Shown here piece after piece: positions 51,397-64,000 of a stretch of 64,000 nt of DNA (its first letter is position 1; each line of letters opens with the position of its first letter). Made by a program: the position numbers and the translations under genes. The DNA comes from Cytidiella melzeri (Eukaryota; Basidiomycota; Agaricomycetes; Polyporales; Irpicaceae): NCBI GenBank assembly GCA_022592445.1, contig JABYQR010000149.1, forward strand, positions 1 through 64,000. The letters are read 5' to 3'. The notes under the pieces were generated by a model. The model was given only the letters and a program-made list of their open reading frames with translations. It ran no database searches and was not told the origin of the DNA.

Positions 51397-53053
51397 ATGC
51401 GCATTGTAGGCTTACCTGACGACATTCTGCTCCAGGTTGTCCTTTATCTCTCCATTCAAGATGTGCTGTCCTTCAAACAGGTGGGTCATACGTTGCTCCT
51501 CCGCATAGCTTGCATGGCATCGATACATGCTGAGATGCACACAGACTTGTCGTGTGTTACACGCGTTTGGAAGCACGGACTATCTCTGGCATAGGCTTGC
51601 CGAACGCTCAGACCTGCTATTGAACATATCCTCAAATACTGTCATCACCGAATTGCCAGCAGATGAACTTCAGCGTGTGGTTATCGATGCAATCCGACTG
51701 GAACTCAATTGGCGAAGGAGCTCACCGAGGATCAAAAGGACTATGTCTCTGAACATCGCAAATGATGCATTGTTTGAGCATCTGCACTTCGTTAATGGTG
51801 GCAAGTGGCTCCTCGTGGTACAGGGTCATCCTCGCCGATTCGAGGAGCGCGTTTACACTCAAATCTACTTCTGGGACTTGCACGTCCTGAACGAACCGCG
51901 CTGCGTGATCCGGTTCGAGTTGATAGGAAAGCACAGAGCATCGGCCGTCACATTGCACGATCAAGAGGAAAGTGCGACTTTGGTTGTCGCGCTGAATGAT
52001 GCTAGTGCAGAGTACGTCCGTTGACTTTGGCATTCCATCGTCTCTCTAAATCGCTGAAGTTTCTTCGAAGTCCGAACCTTTTCGCTCACCGGCGAGTTCA
52101 CGACACTATCCCATGTCGGTGCACTGCCGTCTGTCGCCAAGCGGATAGAGCTACCACCATCATCAGGCCCGCTTAGGGCAATCTCCGTCACCAGCGTATC
52201 CGTCTGTGGTCATGTACTAGCCGCCACTGTGGTCATATTTGCGCCTGATCAGGCTGCTACATCCCACATTGTAGTGGCACGTACAGACAATGGTTCAGCG
52301 CATTGGATGCAGAGAGAGCCATACAAGGTACTTACTTTCCTGGCCACTACCCTAAATGCGACTCATTCTATGGGATAGCCTATTCATTCGGCTTTGACCA
52401 GACTGCACCGCAACAATATCATCATATTTGGTCACAACACCGAAGGGTATGCATGTCATGTCTATGAGCTTCCCCCAAGCCTGTTGTATCCCTGTTCTCG
52501 TTCCCACATGTCGCTCTCGGACTGCGACTTCCCTGACAATCTTCTGGAATGGGGCCCTCTTGTCGCGCATTCCACTTGTGTGATGGATAAGCTGTTTAAT
52601 CTATTCCCGGAACCATCGACGATCCCCTCCGCGTCCGGTGAAATCTTGGCGTTCATGCTTATGGCAGAGTCGTGTGCATACCTCATGCGTTTCCACCTCA
52701 GTGCGCGGACCACGTCCTCGAGCTCCGGAAAACGTTTTGTTCGTCCAATCACCGTGAAAATACGCGCGGACACTTCGGTTCGCCTCGTGGGTGTAGGCAT
52801 CTCCGGTCGAAGGGCCGTCTGGATGGAGCATAATTTGGAGACAACGCGGTCGCAGCTGATGAAACTCGAAGCCTTGCAGGATGATACAACTGACGGAGAA
52901 TACACACAGATATCAAGCGGCGTGCTGCTTCCTCCAGATCCTCCTCTACCTTTCTCAACTGATGCCTGCCAAGGCCTGGCTTTCGATGAGGCGTCAGGTC
53001 GCCTGTGTATTGGGCTGTGGGGTGGCAGTCTCTACCTCGTTGATTTCTCTTGA
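51397..53053 (+). CDS. F-box protein with beta-propeller-like C-terminus
   Basis: ATG at 51397 opens an F-box (LPDDILLQVVLYLSIQDVLSF) that is completed after an intron (about 51480-51543) by CRVLHAFGSTDYLWHRLA. F-box proteins bring substrates to SCF (Cul1) ubiquitin ligases by binding Skp1. The long remainder (about 450 aa) has repeated hydrophobic strand patterns and no named domain. Introns are also seen at about 52014-52062 and 52327-52378; the latter removes an in-frame TAG. The stop is at 53051. Agaricomycetes have large, fast-evolving F-box families of this kind, so the substrate cannot be guessed. A 5' leader of unknown length precedes. Confidence 0.85.
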
Positions 53054-53495
53054 TGTGCTGGCTAGCAAACTTGGACCTGAGGACGATGTCATACATCAGG
53101 GTCAGCTTTAGCTACTTTAGCAATAGCGCTAGTTCGCGAAATGGTGTCTATATGAGATGTAGTTGTTTCATTCATGTCGCCTTCACATTGCTACGAATCC
53201 TCCATATTGAACACTCTGCGGAAATGGCACAACAGCGAGTCATAAAGCAATGAAATGGATCATGTCGTGGCCAGATTATCTCTCCTCCCATCTAGCACGT
53301 GCACACGACCAAAAGATTCTCCGCATTTCACAATGACTTGTCCAACCTCTCTGCATCGACTTTCATCCCAGTTTCTCCGCACAACTGCTCTATCTCTCGT
53401 ACCACGACTACAGAGATCTATACATCGCACGCAACCACGCCGTGTGCACGATCCCCAAATCTACAAAAAGTAACGCGTCGCGAGTCATCTTCCTC
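53054..53495. other. Intergenic, upstream of LOS1
   Basis: 3' flank of the F-box gene and 5' flank of LOS1; pyrimidine-rich patches at about 53335-53400. No gene seen. Confidence 0.5.
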
Positions 53496-56400
53496 ATGGC
53501 GGACCTGGACCAGCTCGTGCAAGCAATTCTCATCGCAGCGGACCCCAAGCAAGGTGGTCTACACAATCAAGCGTTAGAATATATTTCCACAATACAACAG
53601 GATTCGGCGAATACATGGAGGGTTGCGCTTGCGCTGTTTGTCGAGACTGGGCCAGACGGAAGTCGAAAATATCCGCCACAAGCGCGGTTCTTTGCTTTGC
53701 GTGTAATAGAGGACTTTTTGGACAACAGGTGCGTGCGCAATTTTGTTCATATCTCACGTAGCAATGCTCACAGTTGGTCCAGATCTGAACCTTTAGACGA
53801 CGACGCCTTCCAGCTACTGAGGCAGTCCTTCGTCTCTTACATACAGTCGGAATATCTATATGGACCTGCAGAATCGAGTGCAGCATGTGAGTTGGCACGC
53901 CAACTCGTACTGCATATACGTGGCTAATCATCTTGTGCACAGTCATTCGTAATAAATTCTCTCACACCCTTACCCTATTGTTTCTCGCGACATACCTAGA
54001 CAAATGGCAGACCTTCTTCGGAGATATTTTCACCCTAATCCGGCCCCCAGAATCCACATCTCAGTCAACATTCAACACCCACGTTTCCCTGCTCTTTTTC
54101 CATCTCATTGTCGAAATTTCTGGAGAAGTCGCGGATCAGGTCATTAAGTCTGCGAGGACATACAGCTCTGCGCGACATGCACGCGACACGCGCGTTAGGG
54201 ACGCCGTTCGAGACCGCGACGCTGCTGCTATCAATGAGGCTGTGCTGACGATTGTCGCTGACGGTGTACAAAGGATGGGAAGGTTGAGGAAAGGAGATTC
54301 GTCGCCGGTAGAGAGAGAGCTTGATATTGCGACCGAAGTGGTAGACTGGGGTATCCGGACCTTTGCATCCTACGTTGGTAAGAGGAACTCTCTTTCGGGG
54401 TTTACTGTACCTAACTAGTCCTTTACCTGCATAGGATGGATAGACATTAATCTGACAGTAACTCCTACTACCATCCCGCTTCTATTCAGTCTGTTGTCAG
54501 ACTCCTCCCTCCCCATACGTTTGGCTACTTGCGTTGCGATCACCAAAATTGTTGGCAAGGGGTTGAAGGATCCTGCGGACAAGTTACAGCTTATCAAGGT
54601 CCTTTCGCTTGCGCAGGTATTGGATGCGCTTGAAACGAAGACGCGAACCGACCAAGCAATTCGGGGATCAGATATCGACGAAGGCGAGGAGTCGTACAGA
54701 GAGGCTCTCGGTCGGATGTTGAACATGCTCGGGTTGGAGCTGAGCAAGCTAGTAGATGTAAGTGTGTTGCACTAGTACGCGGGATGCATTTTCTGATCAG
54801 GACTATGCTCAGGAATGTCCTGTGGAAGACGTCAAGAACGAGGCCACGCGACTGCTCAATCAGACTCTGCCCGTCATGCTCCGATTTATGGCGGATGAGT
54901 ACGATGATACATGCTCAACGATCTTCCCGTTCCTGCAAACCGTTCTGGGCAGCGTGAGTTCTCCGCTCATCTCTCGTACCTTTTCTTATTATGGATTGTA
55001 GTATAAGCGTGTCAGAAAATCGACATCAGAGCCTCTGGACGAAACCCAGCGATCGTTCTTGACGCAGCTTCTTGGCGTTATACTACAAAAGCTGAAATGG
55101 GAAGAAGAAGCAGATCCTGAAGATATGGATGAAGACGAGAAGGCGGAGTTCGAGCAGCTGAGAAAGGTAATGTTCCTCATGAGTCATCAGGAGTCAACAT
55201 TCTTATCTGAGCCTGCAGGATCTACGAACCTTTATGGATGCCGTATTTGTGATTGACCAGGTTCTTGTGTCGGAAGCACTTTGCAATCTTGCATTGAGCA
55301 CTATGAACGCTTACAAGTCAGGTGTTCATGTTAAGTGGCATGACGCTGAGCTTGCTGTATACATCGTCTACATCTTCGGCGAAATCAACAAAAGTAAGTG
55401 TCCGATAACTACTTGTGTAGTCTAGATCTCACCACGTGTTAGCCGGCACGAAGGGAAGGACAGCATTCTGCCAAACACCTGCGGAGGTTGCGAAGGAAAA
55501 GCGTAAGGACACTGACTATTCTGGATACCCTTTGACACGACATGGAGAGATGCTCTACACTCTGATACAATCAGGAATATCCGCCTACCCACATAAGACA
55601 GTGGTTATGCAATTCTTCGAGACCACTTCGCGTTACGGTGATTTCTTCAAGGTACGAAAAGAATGCATCGTCCCCACACTGGAGGCCATGGTCGACGTCA
55701 GGTGCGTCTCTCAGCTAGAGAGAAATCGTCAAGATGCTGAGCTGCGACTTCAGAGGAATACATAATCCAGAGTCCAGCCTACGCTCGCGAGTGTTCTATC
55801 TATTTCACCGCTTCATCAAGGAAGACCGTAACGAGATCTCTCCGGAGCTCGCCGCAAAACTGATTGACAGTATTCGTGACGTTCTGGTCATCCAGGTGGA
55901 ATTGCCAGAACTTGACAGCGCGGAACAGGATCTGTTGGTGGAGGCAATCAAGCATCCTGGAATCTTTGACGCACAGCTATACCTCTTCGAAACGGTCGGG
56001 ACGCTTGTATCGTTATTCTACAAAACGCCAGAGCAGCGCAATGATCTTCTTTCGTCCATCGTAAAGCCAATACTGGACGACCTCTCCCGAGATTTGCAAG
56101 CTGTGAAGGGCACCGAAGATGTTCTACCTATCGTGAAGGTGCATCACCATATCATTGCGCTAGGGAATATCGCGAAAGGCTTTCCAGACTTTCCGTCTCC
56201 AGTACCAGACGGCTATCTGCTTCCACCCGTCGAAATCTTTACTCAGGTTGCTCAAGCTATTCTGGTTTCGCTAGAAGCCCTCAACATCTTCAGGGCAATC
56301 AGAGATGCAGTACGTCTTTCGATTCGTGACTTAGCGTATCGTTTCAATTTTCGTCGCAGACTCGAAACGCGTTCACGCGGATCCTGGCTACGACTGGATC

Positions 56401-57324
56401 TTACATCACTCATCTCATTCCTCCGTTGATGGCTAATCTCCTCGCCCATTTCGAGCCGACGGAGCTCATCGACTTCATGGCGTTCATCGGTCTCCTCGTA
56501 CATCGACTGCAGGTGCGTGATTGAGTTGGTCCTACAACGAACGTCGTGCTCAGGGCCATGAAGGGCGACCTCTTCGAAGTATTAGACCAACTTATTGGTC
56601 CGTTGAGCGCGCATGTCAACGGGATACTGTCACAGCCAGTGACGGGGACAGACGACCAAGTCACATATGTTGATACAAAACGTGCCTACCTCACCCTACT
56701 CAACACTGTTATGTCCTCTAAACTTCAGGGCATCTTTACATCTCCACGTATGTGTCTCTGCGTATTCGACTTGTGTAGGTGGATTGAACGGATATTGCAG
56801 GGAATCAGCCACAGTTGGAAGTATTGCTGGGTAGCATGCAGCAGTTGGCGGAAGACGTCTCGGATCCAAGTAGTGAAAAGGCTGCATTCCAGTTCCTTGG
56901 TCGTTGTGTGACGGTTTGGGCACCGCCACCCAAACAGGTCATGACTAACGGAAGCCAAGACTCAGGAATTCCAGGCTTTGAGCGTTTCATCTACGAAAGG
57001 CTGATTCCTGCAGCGTTTTCTGTGTTATCCTCCCCGCAGTTCAATATTAAAGATGGACAGATGCTTGTGGTGAGTACGGTGTCAGTTCGAACGCCGCTTT
57101 GTGAACTGACGGTCTTCAAGGTGTTGCACGAGATTTGCAATTTCTTGCAGCTCGTCGCAAAAGCACGCGGCCAAGAAGCCTACGATTTCTTCGCATCTGC
57201 TTTCCTTCCGTCGCAAGGCTGGCCGAACGACGCATCGATAGAGTTTGCGACGAAACTGAGGGACTTGGATAATAAAGCGTTCAAAAAGTACCTCGCTGAC
57301 TTCGTGCGCGCCTCTCGTTCGTAG
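53496..57324 (+). CDS. LOS1: Exportin-T, tRNA nuclear export receptor
   Basis: A karyopherin-beta protein that carries mature tRNA through the nuclear pore with Ran-GTP. ATG at 53496 gives MADLDQLVQAI followed by the N-terminal importin-beta-like helices (ALEYISTIQQ; PPQARFFALRVIEDFL). The exportin-1/importin-beta-like domain follows (IRNKFSHTLTLLFLATYLDKWQTFF; LRLLDE-type helices). Next come the characteristic exportin-T blocks FNTHVSLLFFHLIVEISGEVADQ and ELDIATEVVDWGIRTFASYVGWIDI, then continuous HEAT-type helices to the stop at 57322. About ten short introns were followed (for example 53728-53790, 53885-53940, 54376-54433, 54757-54803, 55168-55219 and 55394-55441). No break was seen. It is tail-to-tail with the RasGAP gene. 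Confidence 0.93.
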
Positions 57325-57817
57325 CCACCGCATATCGATACCTTTCAAGTTCTCCCCCGCATTGTTTCTGTTGCTCGCCATTTTCGCACATGCTGCTCGC
57401 ATTCTATTCCACACGATGTATCCTTTACTGGCACACTAATGCATTGCACGTACTCGTTCCCTAGAATGCTATCACAACAATCTCAACCAAACCTCATTTA
57501 AGGGACAGTAACATTGGATGCGCACACCCCACTTTCGAGAAAGACTGATTACAACAGGTATTACCATTGGTATAATTCGATAAAAGATGAGGTATAACGA
57601 ACAACAAAAGACATTCCAGGACATGCATACACAGGATAATACATCCTCAAATGATAGAACGAAAGTCAGACGTCCGGGATAAATATCGTATAGGGGATGA
57701 CGCGACGAAAACGGTGGGCCCGGTAACTGACGATAAGGATGTGGACGATAACAGAGACTGAGACGCTAAACTGCGGGCGTGAAAAATAGCGTAAAGAGAA
57801 GGAAAGAGGAAAGGGAA
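57325..57817. other. Convergent 3' region between LOS1 and the RasGAP gene
   Basis: Tail-to-tail spacer. AT-rich with several AATAAA-like sites. No gene seen. Confidence 0.5.
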
Positions 57818-60593
57818 TCATCGCTTCGTGAACACCTTATTCAACAGACCAAGCACCTTCGGCACATTCAGTTGTACGTATTCAAGGTCGAGGAGATGCT
57901 TGTTGTCTTTTTGCTGTTGACGCGACGCAAAAATCAGCTGGTAAAATTTCAGAAGTCTGCTCGGGACACATACCTTCTCCAAGAGATCGTCAATGTTAAG
58001 GTCCATCTCCAATATCGCCTTCTCTCGACCTTTGTAGTGAAGCGCGATGATGAACGTGCCAGGAGTAGGCGAGGTGATGTTGAAGTAGATGTTCGGACGT
58101 CTGCGAATATGTCAGCCTCGTCACTGAGCTGCCAGGCAACAAGTAACTGACCTGTTGTCAGGGACGTTACTCTCCACGATAATGCCCTCTTTCTCCAGCT
58201 GCGCATGCGTGAACCGGTAGGGACCAAGTACTTGTGGTTTCGCAGGCTTCTTCTCCTTGCCACCGACAGTGACAACTCCCACACCGGTCGTCGCGCCCTT
58301 GTCCTTCGACGAGGTCAATCGCACGTTCTGCAGGTAAGCCTTGTACTGCTCGAGTTGGCCGCGTAGGTAATTGTTGTGGTCGCAAATTGTCTTGTATACA
58401 GCATCGAGTGACTTGATCTCAGCGGTGACCTTCTCTCGGAGATTACCAAGATGCATGAGTTCTGCGGAAACCTCTTCCTGCATCAGCCTGTACCCGTCCG
58501 AGCGATCAACGACCTTCTGCTCCTCCAACTCGCGAAGCATCTCTTTGACCTTGATGCCCTTCCGGACAAGCGTCGCATCCTTCGTCGTTGCGGCACGTTC
58601 AGCAATGGCGGGAAGGTTGAAAGGCTTCTTCTCCGCAGCGTGTGGAAGAGTACGGACTAACTGTACAAAGATAGACTTTGTCTCCATGTATAGCATCTCA
58701 GCCGACGATACAGAGTCCATCAAGGCGCTCTGGATGTCCTGGATCGGTGTCTCCCAACGACTGTAGAGCTGAAGCTCCATTGTCCTATTCTCCTTGCGCG
58801 GTACTTGGGCGGGTGCCGGCCCCAGCTCATCTGTGAGAATACGTAAATGTTGCTTGTCATTGGGCGACTAATAAGGAATAAGGTCAGGTAATCGGATATG
58901 TTTTAATTGCACGCTGCTTACCAAAACTTCGATGTGTTGAAGAATTAATGAGTGAGTGTTATAGAGTTCGTTCAGAGTGATGTGTATAACAAGGTCTTTC
59001 TTCGACAAAGCCATATATTGGTCCAACTGGGTGAGATGGGTAGCTTTCAGAAAACTACGTCGCGTGACCTGACCCATGCACATACCTCGAGCGTATCATA
59101 GAAGTCGCCGACCTCACATAAATTGTTGAGGAATTGGTTGATTCGAGCTTTGTTATTCTCGACGAACGGGTTGAGAGTAATCATGTATGCCTCCTTCGCG
59201 TAGGAGGGCTTATTGGCAAGATTCTGCAGCATCTTGGCAATCTGCATGAAATATCAGAACCCGACCAGATCAAATCCATCGAATGGTCACAGCACGTACC
59301 AGAGTTAGAGTTCGCCTGGGGAACTTGGCAGGAACACCATCTACAAGCATATATGCCTGAGGTGTGACAATCGCAGGATTGATGAATCGCAAGAAGAAGA
59401 ATCCTCCAATCAACGAGCAAATGGCGTAGTCGGTCGCATCAGGGTACTTCCTCTGTTTTAGGAGGGATGCCGAGTGAATGAGTGAGAAGCTCAATAAGAA
59501 GGCTGGAGGCACATACCCGTGTCAAGCTACGGATCTGCTTACAGATCCAGCGAATACCATACGGCACACTATCCATGCTCTCGATAATGGTAACCAGGAA
59601 ACTATTCGCTATTTCCATCAGCATGGTCAAGCGGGGCGCGATGATGGCTTGCACATCGCTGTTCGCTGCAGCGACTTCTGGTGGAACACCTCGTGGAAGA
59701 TTCGGGGGTAGGGAGCCGGTTTCCTCTTCGATTTGAATGACCATCTGCTCGTACACCTTCACGGGATTGATCTCGAGGTTGAGGTCTTTGTGTTCGATTA
59801 GGCTGTTGATTCGCTCGGCAAGAACACTCTTCAGGTAGCTTTGACCGGGTCCACGTCGAGTGTATGTAGTCATCATCCGCGAAACCGGGGTGTTTGCGCG
59901 GAGCAACGAACCAAACTCTGTGGCAGTCTCAAACTGTGATGATAAAACGGACTGGAACATGGTAAGCAGCAAGTGCTCTTCGCGACTTTCGTATTGGTTT
60001 CCATATAGGGTAAACATGACAGTTTGTAGCAGTGTGTCGATTTCCGACAGGCTGACGAGGCGACAGAGAGCGGCAACATGTCGTGGCTCTGACTGGAGGA
60101 GGAAAAATAAGTTGGAGTATTGCTGCAACTTGCGGTCGTCAGGAAAGTGGCCTTCGGTTGCGTCCACGTCTTCTAGGTGCTTCTCAACTTCATGTTGCTA
60201 GGACAAGTTGTAAGTCTGGTTGGCAGTCAGCTGAGATCAGGAACTACTGACCTCGTCAAGTGCCATGCGGTTCTGAATGAGCAATCCTATACGAGAGTCC
60301 AGGAAACGAACATCGCGTTCGAGCACGAAGTTGCGTTTGGACTGAGCGGAGATGCGTGACTTGAGCTCCCGTAGTCGCTTTTGGGCTACACAAAGCATCA
60401 AGATTGCCTTCCTGTGTATGGAAGACAACTACGAACCTCGTCCTAGCTCATCCTCCACTTCCACATCCTGCTCAGCGGCCATACTGAACAAGGCAGTCAC
60501 GCTGTACCTATTGGTGTTCCTGTTGGTGACACGGCGAGAAGACATACTGGCAGGCGATTGGGGCGACGTGGGCAGGTCTGAGTAGGAGGACAT
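57818..60593 (-). CDS. gap1: Ras GTPase-activating protein, Gap1/Sar1 type
   Basis: Turns off Ras-family GTPases by stimulating GTP hydrolysis. ATG at 60593 ([10 protein letters not shown]) is chosen because the N-terminus then reads as a short Ser-rich leader. A coiled coil follows ([25 protein letters not shown], broken by introns). The RasGAP domain begins [16 protein letters not shown]; its arginine finger lies in [13 protein letters not shown], and the signature [13 protein letters not shown] is near 59355-59400. The C-terminal RasGAP_C/IQGAP-like region carries [21 protein letters not shown] and ends [12 protein letters not shown] at 57818. There is no calponin-homology domain or IQ motif, which separates it from Rng2/IQGAP and points to the fission-yeast Gap1 type. 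Both key motifs are intact. Confidence 0.92.
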
Positions 60594-61214
60594 TGCTGAA
60601 TCTGGCTGTTGGCCAGTGATGAAGGAAACGGGAGAGGTGCAAGAGATTCGTGGGTACACAGGATGGAAGGATATGGAGGCAAGCGTAAATGTACAAGCCA
60701 GTCGCAGACTTGTGCGTTGAAGGAGCGTAAACGGTTTCGTGAGGCAGTCTATGCGTGTGGAGGGGGGAAGAGGGAAACCAAGGACGGGAGAGCAACTGGT
60801 GAGTGGGAGGAGGTGGTCGATGTCTGAAAGGAGATGAATGGCACAGCGCTAAAACGGGTCTGATAGAATTTTGATTGGAGATAGTTATGTTTTCGAATTA
60901 TTTTTTCCAAGACACCGTCCGGGGCTATTTGCAGCCATGGCAACTTCCCAAGCCCCGACGTGTTCAAATTGGGCAAGTGAACAGGTTCAGACACACCAGC
61001 GCGGCCCTTACGAAACATGAAGATGTTCACAGCGTTGCCACCGCGTCTCGCGTTGGAATGATACACAAACAACTATCTCACATCGGCAAGGGGCAGGGAA
61101 TCAAAGATGAAAGAAGCGATGGTAGACACGGCACTGCGTTGATACAAACAGCTTGCGAAATCACGATGTGTGCGCCCTTGAGAAAGCGGGTAGATAATCA
61201 GAAATGCGGGGTGA
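60594..61214. other. Promoter region of the RasGAP gene and 3' flank of the Q/P-rich gene
   Basis: Minus-strand CT-rich leader at about 60600-60790. A 203-codon plus-strand frame overlapping 60875-61486 is antisense to the next gene and not supported. Confidence 0.5.
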
Positions 61215-62438
61215 TCACCAATTCTGAGGCGGCCAATCTGGCAGAGATTGCAGAGCAGCGTTTATTGCTTCGCGGACACGTTTCTTCGATGCAAGGTCTC
61301 CGGACTGACGATAACCAGCTTGCACTTCTTGCATTTGAAAGGAGGCAGCTGCCACGGTGTCTTGAAATCACAGCACATGAGAAAACGCTCAACGAAAGGG
61401 GCTGGAAACTGGATGGCATACCAGAGTTTGTTTCTGCCTGCTTCGACATCTGGACAATGACTCCGGTTAGCTCAAGGAAATCATGATGAGCAATGGTCTT
61501 AAAAGGACCAACCTGTTCCAGCTGCTGGAATTGCTGTGAGTGGATGTGATTACCATACCCTCCAAAGAGCCCTTGGCCACCAAACGTTTGAGCCCGAGCT
61601 TCAACCTCCCTTTTCCTCATCATCCAAGCGTCCTTGAGCGCATCAAAGCAATTGATGACCTACGCCGGCATCCAATGAATTTCGACCGTGTTGCAGTGAG
61701 AAATGAAGCACAGCGTACCTGCTTCCATGCATAAGTATCCCACGCCTCGAGCTCGGCTTTATTTCGATGTACAAATTCCCTTGGATGCGGATGCTTGTAC
61801 TGAGAGCCCCCAGGACCACCCGTGGGCGCCGCCAAGCTCTGCGGGTTCTGGGAATGCTGTGCTTGGAGCTGGCCTATCCCAGAATACGGATCGAACTCAG
61901 AAGGGTACTGCTGCTGCTGCTGTGCGCTACCGTACTGCTGAGGCTGTTGTCCATAGCCACCATACCCAGACGGGTATTGTGGTTGTTGGTGATATCCGGT
62001 GGGCTGTTGTTGCTGCTGCTGCGGGTAGCCTGCAGCGGTCAACTGTCCGTTGAGCTGTTGGCCAAACGAGCTAGTCGGCTGAAACGGCCTTCCCGTCTGC
62101 TGAGGCTGCACCTGAACTGCAAATCCATTTCCATTGACACCCTGCTGGGGATATCCACCGCCTCCCTGCCATCCTGTCTGCTGCTGCTGCTGGAATTGAA
62201 ACTGCGGAGTAAAGTTGCTCTGCGAGGGCTGCCCGAAGCCGGTGTACCCACCAGGGCTACCCACTCCTGGCGACGAAGGCTGCATCCATGGTGTGAACTG
62301 CTGGCTGCCACCGGTGGTGGACTGATCGGCACCGTTGATGTCGGGATATCGAGAGAGGGCATTGGTGGGGTGGTCGATGAAAGGGTTATTCGATAGTTCA
62401 GGTGGTGGGCCACCACCATACGGCGAGAATGCACTCAT
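61215..62438 (-). CDS. Conserved Q/P-rich protein of unknown function
   Basis: Not a named family to me, but its C-terminal half resembles a protein conserved in many basidiomycetes. ATG at 62438 (MSAFSPYGGG) opens a long Gln/Pro/Gly/Tyr-rich low-complexity half with poly-Gln runs (CAG/CAA-rich, 61900-62200). The ordered part begins KAELEAWDTYAWKQ. After an intron (about 61728-61671) it continues NCFDALKDAWMMRKREVEARAQ, then QQFQQLEQ. Two further introns lie at about 61515-61460 and 61430-61375. The last exon ends SKKRVREAINAALQSLPDWPPQNW with TGA at 61215. The N-terminal half is probably disordered and could form condensates; the C-terminal half looks helical. No signal peptide or membrane span. 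Confidence 0.8.
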
Positions 62439-63132
62439 ACGTAGAGATCGATGAGGTGTGAAGGTAAGGTGAGTAGTTCGGTACAAATTGAAGCCTGCCG
62501 ACACTGCTAAAGGCGGTGAACTGCTCCCCGCAGTAAGGATCACGTGGGATGACGCCGGAGTGCGTCGATCGCGTTGACATCCTTACGCGTCGTGGACGCG
62601 TCTCAGACAGAGGTGAGCTAATCATGAGGGTAGGTTCATGTAATAATGTGGGAACAAGCACCTTTTCGTCCCAAGATTGCAAGAGCCGCATATCATTCTG
62701 CAATCACGAGCGCTACTGTCGTTTTGTGATTAATATTTGATAGGAGCGTTCAGAGTGGACGATTTGGTTTGATTCTGTAGCGGTGGTCCGGGGTTCTAGT
62801 CTGTGATTATTTACGTGTTTAATGATACTTAATCACGCTGAATCGCGCTCCAGTGGAAGGACTGAGGAGGGACGACGAGAATCGAGCAGTGAATTTCCCT
62901 GTCCCATGCTTACCGATAACGAATTTACTTACCCTGATAAGATATCACCTTTCAATCAAATTGATATCGACTAGACGCCCCAGGCCAGTTACTGCCGGAC
63001 TCGGAATTGAGCGTGTAGACAGGCCCTCCTTTCTCTTATTATTCTCTCAGGCTGTTGTCCAGAGTCTCGTCACCGTTGGCGGCCTCACATCTCGCGAATG
63101 TCGGGCGTATAGACCTCTATCTGCATACTTAA
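62439..63132. other. Divergent promoter region of the Q/P-rich and aspartic protease genes
   Basis: About 690 bp, AT-rich in the middle (62720-62840). No gene seen. Confidence 0.5.
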
Positions 63133-64000
63133 ATGCTTGCGCTCACTCTTCTCGCTGCTCTCGCCGTTCTGGACAGCAGTTGCTTAGCCTTGGGTGGACT
63201 GCGCTACGTTCGCCCGCCTCCCGTACGCAACGTCGCCCGTCGTTCAGGCGTAGAAAGCATCGAGGATTCAGCACTCGCCCAAACCGAGACTAACACATCC
63301 TCTTCGTCAAATGCCGCTATAGTTCCTGCTGTGTATTCTCCGGCCGACCAGTGAGTGCCTGTGTACCTGCTGCGCCAATGACTAGTTTGTTTACACCACT
63401 TCATGTCGGTAGAACGTACTACTCTGTGGTGTCCACTGGTAACGCAAGCTTCCGGGTTGCCCTAGATAGTGGCTCTGCGGATTTTTGGCTCGTGTCTTCG
63501 GCGTGTACAGACGACGCGTGCTCGGTTCCAAAGTATCAGGTTGGTTACCAAAGCCCGACGTTTGTGCCGATCAATGGAAACCAGACGGCGTTCAATATTA
63601 GTTTTGCAGACGGCACTGGTACGTCACAGCAGCTCGCGCAGCTTCTTATTTCTCATTGCTGTCCCGTAGCTGCCAGTGGATTCGTTGCATTGGAGGATGT
63701 GCAGGTCGCTAATTTGACAGTACCTCAACAAGCGCTTGGTATGTTCTGTTATTCATAGCTTGTAGAATGAACGTATGCGCTTATTCTTGTTAGGCCTCGT
63801 TAATTCTAGCGATGTTGTTCTGCAAAACGATGTTTCGGGTGTGCTAGGTCTTGGTTTCCCTCGTCTCTCCCGTATTTTTTCCAGTCTTCCCAACGGTAGG
63901 AGAATCGCTGGTTCAAGGTTGAACGCATATATTGAAAGGGCACATAGGCACAGGAACACCTTTCTTTGCTACGATGGCCCAGCGCGGTCAGCTCGCATAT
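63133..64000 (+). CDS. Secreted A1-family aspartic protease (3' part outside window)
   Basis: Pepsin-like endopeptidase, probably secreted or wall-bound. ATG at 63133 gives a signal peptide (MLALTLLAALAVLDSS), then a propeptide with Arg-Arg. Introns lie at 63352-63389, 63620-63670, 63741-63793 and about 63896-63956. The first catalytic Asp is in ALDSGSADFWL, where the usual DTGS reads DSGS, a common fungal variant. The flap region (ISFADGT, then SGFVALEDV) and the conserved VSGVLGLGFPRLS follow. The second catalytic DTG lies beyond the window. No break is seen in the part present. Confidence 0.9.

Noticed and set aside
60875..61486. 203-codon plus-strand open frame
   Set aside because: Overlaps the 3' exons and introns of the well-supported minus-strand Q/P-rich gene; no motif.
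61767..62396. 209-codon Leu/Arg-rich plus-strand frame
   Set aside because: Antisense shadow of the poly-Gln/Pro coding half of the Q/P-rich gene.
1..64000. tRNA, rRNA or CRISPR features
   Set aside because: No cloverleaf with a proper GGTTCGA arm, no rRNA core sequence and no regularly spaced repeats were seen. The only tRNA-like match is the short Copia primer site.

Overview
The window is nuclear DNA of a filamentous basidiomycete, most likely a mushroom-forming agaricomycete. Coding regions are cut by many short introns of about 45-65 nt with GT...AG ends. Gene starts are preceded by pyrimidine-rich tracts and TATA boxes. The recognisable proteins (RIM20/PalA, cullin-3, exportin-T, Gap1-type RasGAP, GH5 glucanase, A1 aspartic protease, DM9, MACPF) and the Copia and chromodomain-Gypsy retrotransposons all fit that group. 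No bacterial-style operons, CRISPR arrays, rRNA or convincing tRNA genes were seen.

Layout. 1-12.1 kb: three tandem, same-strand paralogues of a pore-forming-fold protein (MACPF domain plus a C-terminal VPS62/DUF946-like region); the first runs off the window. Between copies one and two lies an intron-bearing fragment of separase with an in-frame stop, bracketed by two clusters of short transposon-like repeats. 12.9-13.8 kb: a DM9 (DUF3421) lectin-like gene that needs a frame change. 14.2-17.6 kb: RIM20/PalA, the BRO1-domain scaffold of alkaline-pH signalling. 17.6-20.2 kb: no recognisable gene.

20.2-39.5 kb is a transposon-rich block. It holds a young, apparently intact Copia element (one 1611-codon ORF, identical 174-bp LTRs, perfect 5-bp target duplication), the gutted relic of a CYP505-type fused P450/reductase, a solo Gypsy LTR with a perfect target duplication, and the 5' remnant of a WLM-domain gene. 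After an LTR-like remnant comes a decayed chromodomain Gypsy element with both LTRs and a methionine-free pre-gag frame, then an LTR of a second Gypsy family. 39.5-43 kb has no recognisable gene.

43-64 kb is gene-dense core genome: CUL3 (with a 15-nt microexon and a one-codon last exon), a secreted GH5 exo-beta-1,3-glucanase, an unrecognised single-span membrane protein with autophagy-receptor-like architecture, an F-box protein, exportin-T (LOS1), a Gap1-type RasGAP, a Q/P-rich conserved protein, and the start of a secreted aspartic protease.

The window therefore joins a conserved housekeeping block (ubiquitin ligase, tRNA export, Ras signalling, pH signalling, wall remodelling) to a fast-changing accessory block (pore-former paralogues, lectin, relic genes, retrotransposons). 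Exon boundaries were read by eye from splice signals and protein continuity. Domain calls rest on recognised motifs; no database search was run.
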